Below are positions 1 to 12,415 of a stretch of DNA of 64,000 nt, piece after piece (within the stretch, counting starts at the first letter, position 1; each line of letters opens with the position of its first letter). This DNA comes from Sclerotinia nivalis (taxonomy: Eukaryota > Ascomycota > Leotiomycetes > Helotiales > Sclerotiniaceae). The DNA lies in the NCBI GenBank assembly GCA_029531795.1, contig JAPEIS010000010.1, positions 2,046,001 to 2,110,000 on the forward strand. The letters are read 5' to 3'. A model generated the notes under the pieces. That model did no database searches and had not been told where the DNA came from. It saw only the letters and a program-made list of their open reading frames with translations. A program made the translations under genes and the position numbers.

Positions 1-542
1 AGCATTGAACACTGTAAACGTCGATACATAATCTCATGGCGGAGTCAGAATCAAGAGAAGAGTTTGGTATATAAGAAATATAAAGTCCTGGTGGCAGTAG
101 AACATTGAAAATTGGATATTAATTCAGTTACTTTTTACTTCCAACTTGCGGCTCGAATACCATCAATCAATACCGAAAATTCACCTCCGAGTCGCCACTC
201 TAATCTATTTTCATCATTGAGTATTTACTCGCACACGACACTTTACCCTCAAGTCGCTCATCAATCTTAATATCTATCTAGACATTAGTCTAGCTCTCGA
301 ACTCTGTGCAATCAAATAATTCGGACTGTCTATTCAACACCGTATGTATTCCGTCTTGCTTGTTGATCATAAGCCTTCTTTCTATGCATGCTCGAATATC
401 ATCTGTACTGAGTGTTATCTCTCTTGAGTTGTGCCTACCAAAACCCTGGTGCGATGCTTATGCCGGCACATTGATATTACCGTCTGTCACATAAAGCAAT
501 CAGTGGCATCCCGATCCTCTGGATTCCACTGATCACAACACT
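1..542. other. Gene-free left edge, leader-like
   Basis: I see no supportable gene here. The stretch at about 130-320 is C/T-rich with short ACTC/CATC runs, as in ascomycete 5' leaders, so it may be the promoter and leader of the small spliced ORF that follows. No TATA box or known operator is clear. Confidence 0.4.
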
Positions 543-855
543 ATGGGCTTATTCGAAACGCATGTAAGTTGTTCCAATCTTACCACAATAGAGATACGTA
601 ACTAATCGTAGGCCTATAGATGTCAGTGATGATATCAGCTTGTGTGACATGATGATTCCTGTCGTAACGACATTCCGATGTACGTCACTGGTATTTACTT
701 AGGTCAAAATAACGGATATCGACGACGAGCAGGCTATGGAAGCGATGCCCGATGTTTCGGATAGTTTGAATGAACGAGGCTCGGGAAGCCAGAGGAAATA
801 TCCGCATGGGATCGGCATGGCGTTAGGTAATACGAAAACTGGAGATGAGAACTAG
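543..855 (+). CDS. Candidate two-exon small protein (57 aa), unknown
   Basis: Exons 543-563 and 703-855. ATG at 543 gives MGLFETH, then a GTAAGT donor at 564, an acceptor (TTACTTAG) at 701-702, and a phase-0 continuation VKITDIDDEQAMEAM to a TAG at 853. The product would be acidic, soluble and without signal peptide or membrane segment. I do not recognise it; a short leftover of a larger gene is equally possible. Support is only the good donor, the open second exon and the leader-like sequence upstream. The intron is about 140 nt and contains stops in all relevant readings. Confidence 0.28.
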
Positions 856-2625
856 TGGGGATTGATATTTGATTTTGTATTTTTTGTAATTGGGACAAGG
901 GAAGGAACGTGTAGACCTGCGTAAGCAAGGTCTACTGATTTTTATTTCCCAATTGGACTGTCATGAAAGACATTAGTATCAATATAGCATAGAGCTCCAG
1001 TGTATCAATCTGGCAGTGAGATACCATTCTCTTCGCTGCAAATGATTTCCCTTCATAAGCTATGAAATAACCAACAACCAAGCGCGAATATAAGGGATTT
1101 GCTACTAAGTAATTCAATATGCCAGTGCGTTCATTACGAATCCATTCCTACCTTCCCATCAAAGAGCGCAAATGGAAGATGAAGTCTATCCCACCAGGGA
1201 AAGATTGGTAGTATTGCAGACCCAGCCCCACAGTCTCATACACCCATTCTACTATAACTACACGATATCCAAGTAGTTTAAAAATGGCATCCCCTGCATA
1301 TCCACGAACGTCCTGCATGCCAGGCGACCGGAAAGACCGAGTCTGACTTTTTCGGTTCTCTTGTGGTAGTTATTATACGCGTAATCAAACAATGAGCAGG
1401 AGTTCATTTCCTAATTTCTGAATGATTGAACCTTTCAAGATTCCGATTCACCAGGGAAAATTGTAGTATGTCTGCCAATGAAATTGCATTAGGAAAGAGC
1501 TCGATGCACCCATGCTATGATTGACATTACGTCAACAGAAGAAGAATAGATCCTTGTTGATACTACTGATTCACAATTCACACCCTTCCGTTGTCTCGGT
1601 ACTGACAAGGTTAAGACAGATGTTGCCATAGCTGAGGTCAACAACTGTGTTACGGTCCAGCCACCAAACATAGTGACCACTGTACCAATTGGCAGGTTAT
1701 GTACTGCATGAAGGTCTTATGCTAGCCAGGGAACCTCAGATAACTCTGCAGGCGCGTTGACTTCCACGACATCAATTTGATGCCTACCCAGCCGGTATGG
1801 TCACATCTACCTATGTCATTTGCAAGTCAAACATCGAAGTACGCGTTGCAAATCCAGCTTCAGAGAATCCAGCTTCGTTTTCTAGAGGTATTCGGGCGGT
1901 ACTATGTCTAATGGAACCTCCCTTTGAAGAAAGATATGCCGTTACTACAGCATACAAAAAAGTGAAGTTCAATCATTAGGAGGGCTTCGCAGGTTTAAAG
2001 CGTTTCATAACACTTGGACATCTGTTATGGGACGTAGATTTTGCATAATGGGAGGCACAATAGTAACACTTGAGCACTGTAATGGCTGCGATAGAGAACG
2101 ATAGGATCATGAATAAGAAAGGTAGGTTTAAGGGAGGTGAGGGGTCAGTTCCGTCGAAATTGAGACGGTATGCCTATTTTCCGAATAGAACAAAAAGCGG
2201 ATGGCTGGGAGGAGTCCTAACTCCTTTTCCCCTCTGGATCCTACTTACTCTTTGCTGGACGTTTCATCATCTATTATCATAAGCGACCAGACGTATATAC
2301 AGTGAAAAGGACTGTGTGATGAATATGCATCTCCTGCCAATGCGCGAAATGCCCCTTGCAGCACCAAAAACATTGGTTTAACTTTTACCGTGCATGAAAT
2401 ATGAAGGCCCAAACTTCCGAATATTTTTTCTCAAATAACGAACACAAATTGATACGATAAAATCAATAATCAATGGCAGCTCCTTCATGCTGAAATTGTA
2501 AATAGCTTTTATATCATCATATTCCATTATACAAATGTCTTCACACTCTAGTAAAACAAAGTCTTATTCGCTGTAGAAACCCTCCCCGCAACCCATTATC
2601 CTCATGCCGATCATCGTACTTATAT
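856..2625. other. Intergenic, no gene recognised
   Basis: About 1.8 kb with only short random-looking open frames on both strands and no recognisable protein, repeat or RNA. The last 200 bases are probably the 3' region of the minus-strand p24 gene. Confidence 0.5.
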
Positions 2626-3452
2626 TTAGATAAGATGCTTTGATCTGTTCACCATAAGTTAGTATTAAGTACCCTCTTGACAATTTCAAAAACATACCTG
2701 AAGTACGCCCTCAAATATACCACCTGCCAAGCTCCCAATGAGACCAACATTCCCATAGTTCCAAACGCAAACCATTTGACTCTGTTATTCGTACTCTCAT
2801 TTGTATCTCTCAACTTTTGTTCCCTTTGTCTAAGGTAATCCATTTCCGCAACGATTTCAGCGACCATTTCTTCGATGCGCCGTAATTCAGTCTCGACTGG
2901 CTTAAGTTTCTCTGTAGCTTGAACGGCAGACCAATCTTTGGCATCAGCTCCAATATCAATATCGAGTTCAACGTGGCGGCGAGGATTGTGAATACGGCTT
3001 GCTGGATGTGAGTTAGTACTAGCCGGAATGAAAATGAAGGAAGGGCGGGCGACGAACAGGCTGTAAACTGATTGTAGAAGCATACATCGAATGATGCATC
3101 GGCGTGAGATGTAAAGGCCATTCTCTTCTCGCCTACAATATCCTTTGGTTTTCCATACTCATTTCCAACAGCATCTTTAATCTATCTTTCATATCAGCAT
3201 GCGTCCTGACTTCCTTCAAGCAATTCCAAGCAAACATACATGCATATCGACTTGCATACCATCCCCCTTGTGACCATCAACTGTAGCCGTAACTACCACC
3301 AAAGTATCTTTCGCCACGAAATTCCTAATACATCTCTCTCCCTTCTTGTCCCCTTTGTGATAAGCGTCGATATCGAATTTCAGTGCTTCCGCAACTGCTA
3401 GTACCAAAAAGAAACTGCAAAGCGTTTGCAGAAATGACCTTGTGTAAGCCAT
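2626..3452 (-). CDS. erv25: COPII p24-family cargo receptor Erv25 (TMED10-like)
   Basis: Four exons: 3452-3240, 3181-3058, 3001-2698 and 2644-2626, total 660 nt, 219 aa, the usual Erv25 length. The protein has an N-terminal signal peptide ([23 protein letters not shown]), a luminal GOLD domain with the two conserved Cys (ERCIRNF and FDVCF), a heptad-rich coiled coil (about 130-180, [18 protein letters not shown]), one C-terminal TM helix and a short cytosolic tail ending FRSKHLI. It is known in yeast to work with Emp24 in ER-Golgi vesicle transport. I chose the ATG at 3452 rather than one 24 codons upstream because it begins the signal peptide. The tail is coded by a 19-nt last exon after a GTATGT...TACTAAC...CAG intron. 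Intron 2 needs a GTTCGT donor. It is divergent from U1-C, 256 bp away. Confidence 0.93.
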
Positions 3453-3708
3453 GATATGCAGGAACCGAATTGATCGTGTGGAAAACAAGGAGCTTCGGAG
3501 AATATGTGTAGATTTAGCTCTCAAGACTCAAGAACCAGATCGCGGCAACCCAAAGATTTAGACGACGTGTAAAGTTTGGGGTACAGGGATGAGTGAATTG
3601 AGGGTCACGTGTAGACGAAGCTTAAACTTCTAGATTTACATTCGGGGATTTTTGAGCTTCAATTTCAACGACAATATCAAAAGATCGAGATATTTTAATA
3701 CTGCAAAT
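3453..3708. promoter_or_regulatory. Divergent promoter between erv25 and U1-C
   Basis: Only 256 bp separate the two start codons, so both 5' leaders and both promoters lie here. It contains GTCACGTG at about 3604-3611, an E-box-like core. No clear TATA box is seen. Shared control is inferred from spacing only. Confidence 0.45.
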
Positions 3709-4469
3709 ATGCCAAAATGTAAGTTTCCAAGTAGTCGCGACTCTGAAATATATGCTAACTATTCTCACAGTCTTCTGTAAGTACAAAATCAACGCGCCGC
3801 GATACTTGCGACCATTCGAGCTTCCATTCCATCTTCGCGAACAGCTTGCTAACACATCTTCAAAGGTGATTACTGCGATGTCTACCTCACTCACGACTCG
3901 ATGAGTGTGCGCAAAGCTCATAATAGTGGACGTAACCATTTGCGCAATGTCGTCGATTATTATCAACGTAGGTTTCTTTCACTCACTGTCCCACAATCAA
4001 CTACAAACAAACTAACCCATCATTCCCAACCCCAGAAATCGGCCACGAAAAAGCCCAATCTGTAATCGACTCTATAACATCCTCCTACGCCGCCGAAGGT
4101 CAATCCTCTTCAAACCCTATGCTCCACAATCCCGCAGCCTCAACACCGTTCCCACCTTTCCCCCCAGCAAACTTTCCTGGAGGCGTTCCACCACCTTTTC
4201 CGCCAGCGTCCGGTCCAGGCGGTATGCCATTTCCTCCACCAGGCGCAAGAGGTTTTCCTATGCCTCCTTTACCCGGACAACCTGGTGCGCCACCTATGCC
4301 ACCCTTCCCGGGTATGCCTGCTGGAATGCCATTTCCCCCTCCAGGTGGCTTGCCGCCTAACTTTCAATTCCCAATTCCTCCACCAGGGGGTTTTCCAGGA
4401 ATGCCGCCTCCTGGACAAGGATTTCCCGGTATGCCTCCACCAGGGGGGAACCATGATGAGAGGAGATAG
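3709..4469 (+). CDS. yhc1: U1 small nuclear ribonucleoprotein C (U1-C)
   Basis: Exons 3709-3718, 3771-3776 (only 6 nt), 3866-3967 and 4036-4469; 552 nt, 183 aa. The spliced start reads [20 protein letters not shown] followed by [20 protein letters not shown]. This is the U1-C C2H2 zinc finger (C6, C9, H24, H30 by the human numbering), which stabilises U1 snRNP on the 5' splice site. From about residue 75 the protein is a Pro/Gly/Met-rich disordered tail (repeats like FPPPG, GMPPPG), typical of the family. All introns have GT...CTAAC...AG signals. Exon 2 supplies the TC TTC T that makes F-F-C; without it the frame is kept and the protein starts MPKCDYC. The long Pro-rich ORF alone would miss the zinc finger. 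Confidence 0.93.
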
Positions 4470-7400
4470 ATGAATAATGGTATAGAAGGAGAGAATTGAG
4501 AATGGGAGATGATATGGACTTTGGCGTTCAGGACTGAATTACTGGCACGTACCTTATTGAGGGTATATATCTATGGACAATCGATTCTTGTCCAAAGGAC
4601 AGCAGAACTTCAACATGGATTATATTGATGCAGTTGCTAGACGGCATTCTGGAGAATGTTATCGAAAACTAGTGATGGCAATGCAGATTGTTAAACAGCG
4701 TAGTTGCTCGGGAAATACTGGAGTTGGGAGAAATTGTACTATTATGGTTGCAAATATATTGTATCACAAAACAAGCGAAAGAATGAAACCTTTTCCACAG
4801 CAAGAATGTCTAGTTAACATTTATCTTTTCCAGTTATCAGTGAACGAGAATGAAGAAGTCATAGTTACTTGAAAACATTCCATACAATATGTTGAACGTT
4901 GTCAAGATGCGTTTCATGCATGTCGAAGGAGCGCTGGGTATTTTGTATGAACACGATATTATATAAAAGAAAGATTTTGGATATTCCCCTATTCTGCATT
5001 CATCTGTCATATACAAATCTAACCTCTACGCACCATTGACACAAAATTTTAGCCAAATCTAAATAATCGTCATTCTATTTCACTCATCCATTGTATCGAT
5101 AATCGCGCGCTTTCTATCTCACGCATACCAATCAAAGTACTAGATAATAAATAATCTCACCCCTTATCTCATTTCGTTGCTATCAACCTTTTCTTTTTCT
5201 TTCTTTTTACTTCCTTTTTATCTCCTTTGAGGAGGAGATGGTGGATGATAGATAATACTGCGGAAAATAAGAAGAGAGAGACTTGTATATGTTCATATAT
5301 ACATACACTTTTCTTTCCTTGGCTAATAATGATGGGGAGATTTTTGAAGATTGTGAAGGTTGATATGAGTTGTTGATTGTTGTTTGAGGGTGAAGCGGAG
5401 GGGAGAAGATAAAGGTGGATGGATAGAAATAAAAATGGGTGGATGAGGGAAGGGTATTATGAAAAGTGAGGGGTATGATGGGAGGGTGTAGAATGAGGAT
5501 AGGGAAGATGGAAGATGGATGGAGATAAAGTGGTGAAGATATAGATTATTGGGATATTCTCTTCATTATTTATTTATTTTTACTTTCTCACTCCATAATT
5601 CACCATCCCTCACCCCTTATCCCATCATTCTCATTCCCCCATCCACCATCCCTTAACCCGTCATCCATCATCCTCCCTTCTTTTCCGCCCCCTCAAAAAC
5701 CATCCCATATACAAAATAAACATACAATACAACCACCTCCTCTCCCTTTTCTCCCTCCTCTCTTTCCCCTATCTCTACCTCTCCTTCCCCCCCTTCTTCC
5801 CACCACGCTACACAAAAAAGACCCCCACCCCCACCCCCACCAATCAACAATCAACAAACCAACCTCAATCTCAACTCATCAATTAACTTATAATTTATTA
5901 GATAATCATCTCATCTCAATCATCTCACTATTTATCCACCCAAAAAAAAGAAAAGGAATTACTAAAAAAGCAATTACTAATCTGAAGATTGAAATCTTCT
6001 TTTGATCTTTGGATTTGAAATTGGGATAGTGATGGTGATAGTATGGTTGAAGTTGATAGTGTATTTTGTATTGAATAGATAGATTTTAGATTTTATTTTA
6101 GGGATGATGATGATGAAGGTGATAATAATAATGATAATAATTATTATAAAACGCGGTGGAAAAGCTATAGAGTTGATGATATGTAGACTACACGAGATAA
6201 ACGAATCCACTAAATCATACAAAATACACCAGCTAATAAAATCTTGCCTCTTTTCTAATTCTATATACGTCCAAGGAGCTTTTAATTAGATCATTAAAAT
6301 GTGAATTAGAATATTGAAGAATACTAGGTAGATGAAGCTAGCCTAACCGAGTATTTCGTAAAGAGAAAGGGACGGAAAATTACAAAATTTATTATCACTC
6401 GCTTCATCGATTTCTCTTTTCTCTTTTCTCTATTCCCTTTACTCTTTTGAGCCTGAATCTGGATCTGAACCACTTTATCTAGCCTAGCTGTAGCCCTTTC
6501 TTTCAGTATCCGTGATTTCACTCGGTAAAACATAGGAGAGATTGCATCAAACTTTTGAACATGTTTCATATTTTCCTTTTCTCTCTTCTCAGAAAGCTGC
6601 TTAGTCGAGGAGATGGATGGGTGTAGGAGTAATATAATCTCTTCAACTCGATTCTAGGATCTTTGCAATGGTTTCGAGGTTGCTCATTCTTTCGCTGCCT
6701 TGTCGAGCTCCCTCGAGCTCAGGCTAATCAAGCTTTGTTTTTAGAGCTTCTATAAAGATTAAAAAAAAATAACGGAAGCTGATAAGAAAAAGTCTATGAT
6801 ATCCCTCCTGTATTTGGATATGACTCCATGACAGATGAATGTAGAGCATTAATATTGTAGATAATTAAAGTTGTTGCAATAATCAGGGGTCGAATATTGA
6901 ATGACTCTGGTATGCGACGTATGTCGTACATCATGTGGATAGGACGGGTGAGAGAGGTGGCTCGAATGAGAGCGAAGGAAAAATATGGTAGGGTGGAGAT
7001 GAAGAGTTTCATTCATGAAATATGAAGAGCTGGTATCGGTACAAAGAAAAAAGAAAATCGGGTAGTAGCAGCTAATTTCTGGGATGATGAGGAATGCGTA
7101 GTGAACGTACAGCTCCCTGAGTGGTTGCTAGCAGGAGACGAGAGCGATGGACAGAAAATGAAGATTGTCTTTCCTTTTCCTTCTTCAGACAGAACCCACT
7201 TAAAAAATTCGTTGCCATGCTAGGTACGAATTGTTTTTTTTGAAGTATTCAAAATGATTGATGAACTTGTTGCTCATCACTCTCAGCATGTGGTTCATTT
7301 CAAAACTATCTGGTTGGTATGACAAAATCGAAGCGGAACACTTACCGAGTGGAATTCTGCATATAGACAGCGGGTACTGGAATAGATCGTCGTGTCAGAA

Positions 7401-10375
7401 TCTAATCATGGGAGGGAGACCACATGCAAGACATTCCGAGGGCGGAGATCCTCGATAATCGAATGGGGAATAAAATTGGCATTTGGTAAAACATGCCATT
7501 TGTAACCCGGTGGTAGCCGGTCCACTCAGAAATGTTGTTCGGAAAAGCTATTTATATGACATTTTGTTTCACAAGCTGAAGACGGTGTAGATACTTTGAA
7601 TCCCATAAAGTAATACGAGATCGAATGAGAAGTCCGTGAACAGAGAAAATGTATGGAGCCGTGAGCCCTGAGTCGTGAACCCTGAGTCGTGGAACACGAT
7701 ATGTCGCATCCGAGTTTCTAGAAATTCTCTGGGGTAGTATCACCGTATTGAAGACAGCTTTGATTCTAGAAAGACGGTATGGCCGTATTTTGAGAAACAA
7801 TACCAAGGGACATTCAGGGATACTTCCACTGAGATTGGGTGCTGAAGGTCTTGGTACCTACGTAAATAGTACAGAAAAGTGTTGAAAATTGTAAACCGAC
7901 TGTTTCCGACAGAACTATGGTAATGAATGAAGGCAAATATAAGAACAAAGAAATGTATCGCGAGGACACCCGAAAAGTACGACTTCGTCTGTTTAGTCGG
8001 TGTCAGAAAGGGGCTTGGCCCCCAACAGAATTGAATGCAATTGTGCAATGTAAAGCTTACAGAATAATGAGTATAAGGAGACGGCGGTATGAATGTGTTG
8101 TTCATGTACATTGCCAAGATGCTCATGAAGTACGAATAGTAACATTTGATGATCATCAGTTTAGAAAGATACTTTTTACCATCAATATGAGAAACCATCT
8201 TTAACTCGGTCAATGAAGAAATAAAAAAATCAAAACGGATAATATCTCTCAACATGGGATAAATTTAGAGCCGGATCAAAATCACATGATACGACCCGAC
8301 AAATTGTATTTCCATGTTATTGGCTTCAATTTATCCAACCATAAACTCATAAATCATAGGCGAGATCGGACGGCAGCATCGAATTATTAGATGGGATGCT
8401 TACGAACTGATCTTAATCAACCCAATCAAAATGCAATGTTTCTTATCAGAATCCATGACTTCTTTACTCATAGATCTCGGCCGAGCCAGATATTCCTTTA
8501 CTCTGAACCGAATCATATCTTCCCAATGTCAAAATACCTTCATCCTCTATCCCGTAAGAAGCATTCTATTTGTAAAGGTTACGCATAGATTCGGCCATTT
8601 CCACTCTTTGTTTGATCCTTAAAAGTTTAGATAGCTTTGATAGCGTGAGTAGAATGTTTTGTATCAGAAAGAGAAAGCTTAAATTGATAAACCGGGGGAG
8701 TTTAAAAACCCTTTTACGTTAATATTGATTGGCTATGGATAGATTAGGTGAGAGGCGCATTGTTGTGTGGGGGACCTTTTAATGTGAGACCAGACGTTTT
8801 GCAATATCTGGGTTTATATAGACCCTAGTTGCGTTCTTTTCATGTCGTGCAACGAAATATCAGGACAGTTTTCTATTCGAGAGGCTGAAGAAATCCTAAC
8901 ACATTTATCCATGTTAACGGTAAGATGGCTGAACATGGCTGAACATGGCTGAATATGGCTGAAAAAATTCTCTCGTCTTGATGCGTCTTTTTGCATGGGA
9001 TTGATCCGAATGAGTCAAATATGATAATTATGATAGTTGAATCCACTCGGCGACGAACGATAGATATCTGCTTTTTTTGTTAATGATCCAATGATGGAAT
9101 CACAGTTTTCTGTAAATTTAATAGATTTTTATGGACAAATTCGCCCAAGTACTTCTAATTCTCGGTCGGGGTTATGTAACCATACTCGTACTAGTAGACA
9201 AACTGACCAAGTATATGTGCATTACCCCTGGATGTGACGATGCGGAATAGAATGCGAGGAAGCGAACGTCAAAGGAAGAAAGTCTCACGCAGTCAGAGGA
9301 GTTATTACTAGGTATTTCTGCATATTGTTTCCCCATCTAGATTTTTTAAATGAGAAGCCTTATTGAATAGATGCCAAGATCATTGCTACATATCATCTTA
9401 CATATATAACTCTTCATGACAGGGAAAGTTCAAGGATTGATCTTTTGGTAGAGTAATATATGCCTCAAAAGTTGTGCGCTTCAGAAGGTTTTGTACATGG
9501 TATCCAGTATTCTAATGTAGGTATTATCCCCAAGTAAAAGTGTCTCGTTGCTGAAGGGATATATCATAGCTTGGGCAGAGGCTTAATTGTTGGTTGGGTT
9601 ATAATGGGAAAGTCCGATATTGGGCAAATGAGTGACTGAGTTGAAAAATGGAACAATTACATTGAACAAAGAAGGTTGATATCAAAAATGGATAGGAGTA
9701 CAATCTCCTCGACAACAGAAACCAGCCTATCATCATTGAGGAATATTGAATTTCTTTCAACTTCTGGTATCAAATACATTCCTAAAGGCCCGTTATTTGA
9801 GTATTAAAATGCTGTGTATCTTGAATCATCCAAATTTTCAAAACATTCACCATTCACCATTCACCATTCACCATTTGCCTCTGCCTCTCTCTACCTCTTT
9901 ATAATTTTCCATTCAAAAAATCATCATTTTCATAGCCCCCTCCATGATGTTAATTTTGCTCCGCCCACAGAGTCAACAAAAGTTCCATTTAATCAATTGA
10001 TTCACTACCCACTACCCACTACCCTTACCCACTACCATATTTAATTTTGACCCCTGCAAAATTTTGCGGCGTCTCGAAAAGGCGTATGGGCGGCGGGCGT
10101 ACAAGCCGATTCCCCACTTCTTATCTACGTCTTACGCTGACAATCGTGGCGTTAGATTCATTCCAAAAAATCTACTAATAAACACGCACAACCTTTCCAC
10201 TTCCACTTCCACTTCCTCTTTCAATCTTCTCTTTTCTTCCCCAATTCTCCACACTCTCAGGACTTTTAAGTCTGCTACATATTTGTCAAATCTATACTCT
10301 TCTTTTTTTGCTTTTCAGCATTACTTCCGTCTTTTTAATTTCTCTCCTCGATATTCTCATAATAAATCCGCAATT
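4470..10375. other. 5.9-kb gene-poor region plus glutamine synthetase promoter
   Basis: No gene can be supported over about 5.4 kb. The open frames are short and without recognisable domains (for example 7917-8204 plus, 7740-8255 minus). 5220-5560 is strongly purine-rich on the plus strand and 5570-5900 strongly pyrimidine-rich, with a C/A tract at 5820-5850. Four tandem copies of TGGCTGAA(C/T)A lie near 8930-8965. The last 400-500 bases (about 9880-10375), with ACCCACT repeats and long CT tracts, are the probable promoter and leader of glutamine synthetase. Confidence 0.5.
9844..9875. repeat. Heptanucleotide array (CATTCAC)n
   Basis: Four and a half perfect tandem copies of CATTCAC, about 500 bp upstream of the glutamine synthetase start codon. 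Confidence 0.85.
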
Positions 10376-11840
10376 ATGGCTGCCTCAGCAACCGTTTCCT
10401 ATACGGCGAACGTGAGTAATTTTCTTATTTCTCTCTAATCAAATACCCCCGCTATCGGCGCAACAAGAATACTGACTTTGATTTTTTGAATTGTAGCTCA
10501 TGAAGTACATGGCGCTCGACCAGAAGGGATCTGCTATGGCAGAGTAAGCTAATTAATGGAATATTGTTTCCCCTCTTTCAAAATCTAATCCTTTACAAAG
10601 GTACATCTGGATCGATGCGAATGGTGGTACTCGTTCCAAGTCAAAGGTAAGAGAAAAGGCTTTGCGCCCCAACTCAATCCTCACTCTCCCATTAAATTTT
10701 TTTTTCCACAAATACCACAAATGACTCATACTAATATTAATTTCTATTTACAGACTCTTACCAAGATTCCAGAGAGTGGTCAATTCACTCTTGATGATCT
10801 CCCAGAATGGAACTTCGACGGCAGCTCGACGGGTCAAGCCCCCGGTGAAAACTCCGACGTTTACCTCCGCCCCATCGCAATCTTCCCAGATCCATTCCGT
10901 GGTGCCCCCAACATCTTGGTCTTGACCGAATGCTGGGATGCCGATGGAACCCCAAACAAGTTCAACTACCGTCATGAAGCTGCTAAACTCATGGAGGCAC
11001 ACAAGTCTCATGAGCCATGGTTCGGTTTGGAGCAAGAATATACTCTCCTTGATATGTCCGATAGACCATATGGATGGCCAGTAAACGGTTTCCCAGGTCC
11101 TCAAGGCCCATACTATTGTGGCGTTGGTACTGGCAAGGTTTTCTGCAGAGATATTGTTGAGGCTCACTACAAGGCTTGTTTGAATGCTGGTATTAAGATC
11201 TCCGGTACCAATGCCGAAGTTATGCCAGCTCAATGGGAGTTCCAAGTTGGTCCTTGCGACGGTATTGAAAGTGGGTACTCCCTTGTTTTTATTATCAATA
11301 TGAATCATGACTGACTCTTACTTTTAGTGGGTGATCACCTCTGGTTGGCTCGTTTCCTCCTCAACCGTGTCGCTGAAGAATTCGGTGCCAAGATCTCTTT
11401 CCACCCCAAGCCAATTCCAGGTGACTGGAATGGTGCTGGTCTTCACTCCAACTTCTCAAGTGCTGAGATGCGTGTAGAGGGAGGCATGAAGCACATTGAG
11501 GCTGCTATCAAGAAGCTTGAGGGTCGTCACAAGGAACACATTGCGGTTTACGGAGATGACAATGCCATGCGTCTTACCGGTAGACATGAGACTGGTTCTA
11601 TCGATAGTTTCACTTATGGTGTTGCTAACCGTGGTGCATCCATTCGTATTCCAAGAGAGTGTGGCGCCAAGGGTTACGGATACTTTGAGGATAGAAGACC
11701 CGCTTCAAATGCTGACCCATATCAAATTACTGGTATTATGATGGAAACTGTAAGTTATTTCGTAATCAAGTGGCAAATGGACTTGGCTAATCAGATTTTA
11801 GATGTTCGGTGGACTCGATGGTACTGAGATGAAGAAATAG
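10376..11840 (+). CDS. gln1: Glutamine synthetase, eukaryotic type II (GS)
   Basis: Six exons: 10376-10411, 10497-10543, 10601-10646, 10754-11270, 11328-11749 and 11802-11840; 1107 nt, 368 aa, near the usual fungal length. It joins glutamate and ammonia using ATP, the main nitrogen-assimilation step in the cytosol. Visible signatures: the N-terminal beta-grasp part ([18 protein letters not shown]), the glutamate/metal site ([10 protein letters not shown]), [16 protein letters not shown], the ATP-binding region ([10 protein letters not shown]) and [11 protein letters not shown]. The short last exon adds [12 protein letters not shown]. All introns are 54-110 nt with standard GT-AG ends; two small exons near the N-terminus are why the longest open frame starts late. 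The upstream region is C/T-rich. It is intact and probably highly expressed. Confidence 0.97.
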
Positions 11841-12415
11841 ATTATTTTCACATGTTTTGGGTGGGAGAAAGTGGATAATGGCTTGGCGATGAGGTCTATT
11901 TACGTTTCAAGCGTTTTTGAAGGTTAAAATGCTTCTCGTTGAATTTTTCAACACAGCATAGTTGCATTGTAGATGATTGACTTTTTTTTTTTATCTATCT
12001 GGATAAAAATGATATCCAAATACTATCCATGTCTTTAGTGCTTTTGATACTTTTGATAACTTTTGCCGTCCTGGCCTGTGCCCATCCTATCTATCCACCC
12101 TGTCTTCCTTAAAGCTGGGGATGTTCTAATCTTATAGTAGTAAGTAGTGTTACCCCGCATCTTTCTCCGGATTCTCCCTTCCCCAGATAAATCCTCATTA
12201 TAGTATAGTATAGTATAGTATAGTATAGTATAGTGTAGTATAGCTAGCTTAGCTTAGCTCTAGAGTAGAGAGAGAACCTCATGATAATCGTAATACATAA
12301 TTTACATAATGTACACCCTCGAGCAAGTCATTGATATATGCGTGATGTCCTCTCTTCTTTTCTCTTCATCCCTCAGGCCCCTCCTCTCCCTTCTACCTCT
12401 CCTCCATCTCCCACC
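11841..12415. other. Convergent 3' intergenic region
   Basis: Lies between the 3' ends of glutamine synthetase (plus) and the next minus-strand gene. It holds a T-tract at about 11980 and a pentanucleotide array at 12199-12243; no gene seen. Confidence 0.6.
12199..12243. repeat. Pentanucleotide array (TATAG)n
   Basis: About nine tandem TATAG units with one G-for-A variant, followed by TAGCTAGCTTAGCTTAGCT. Confidence 0.85.

Noticed and set aside
10748..11308. 186-codon minus-strand ORF
   Set aside because: Antisense shadow of glutamine synthetase exon 4.
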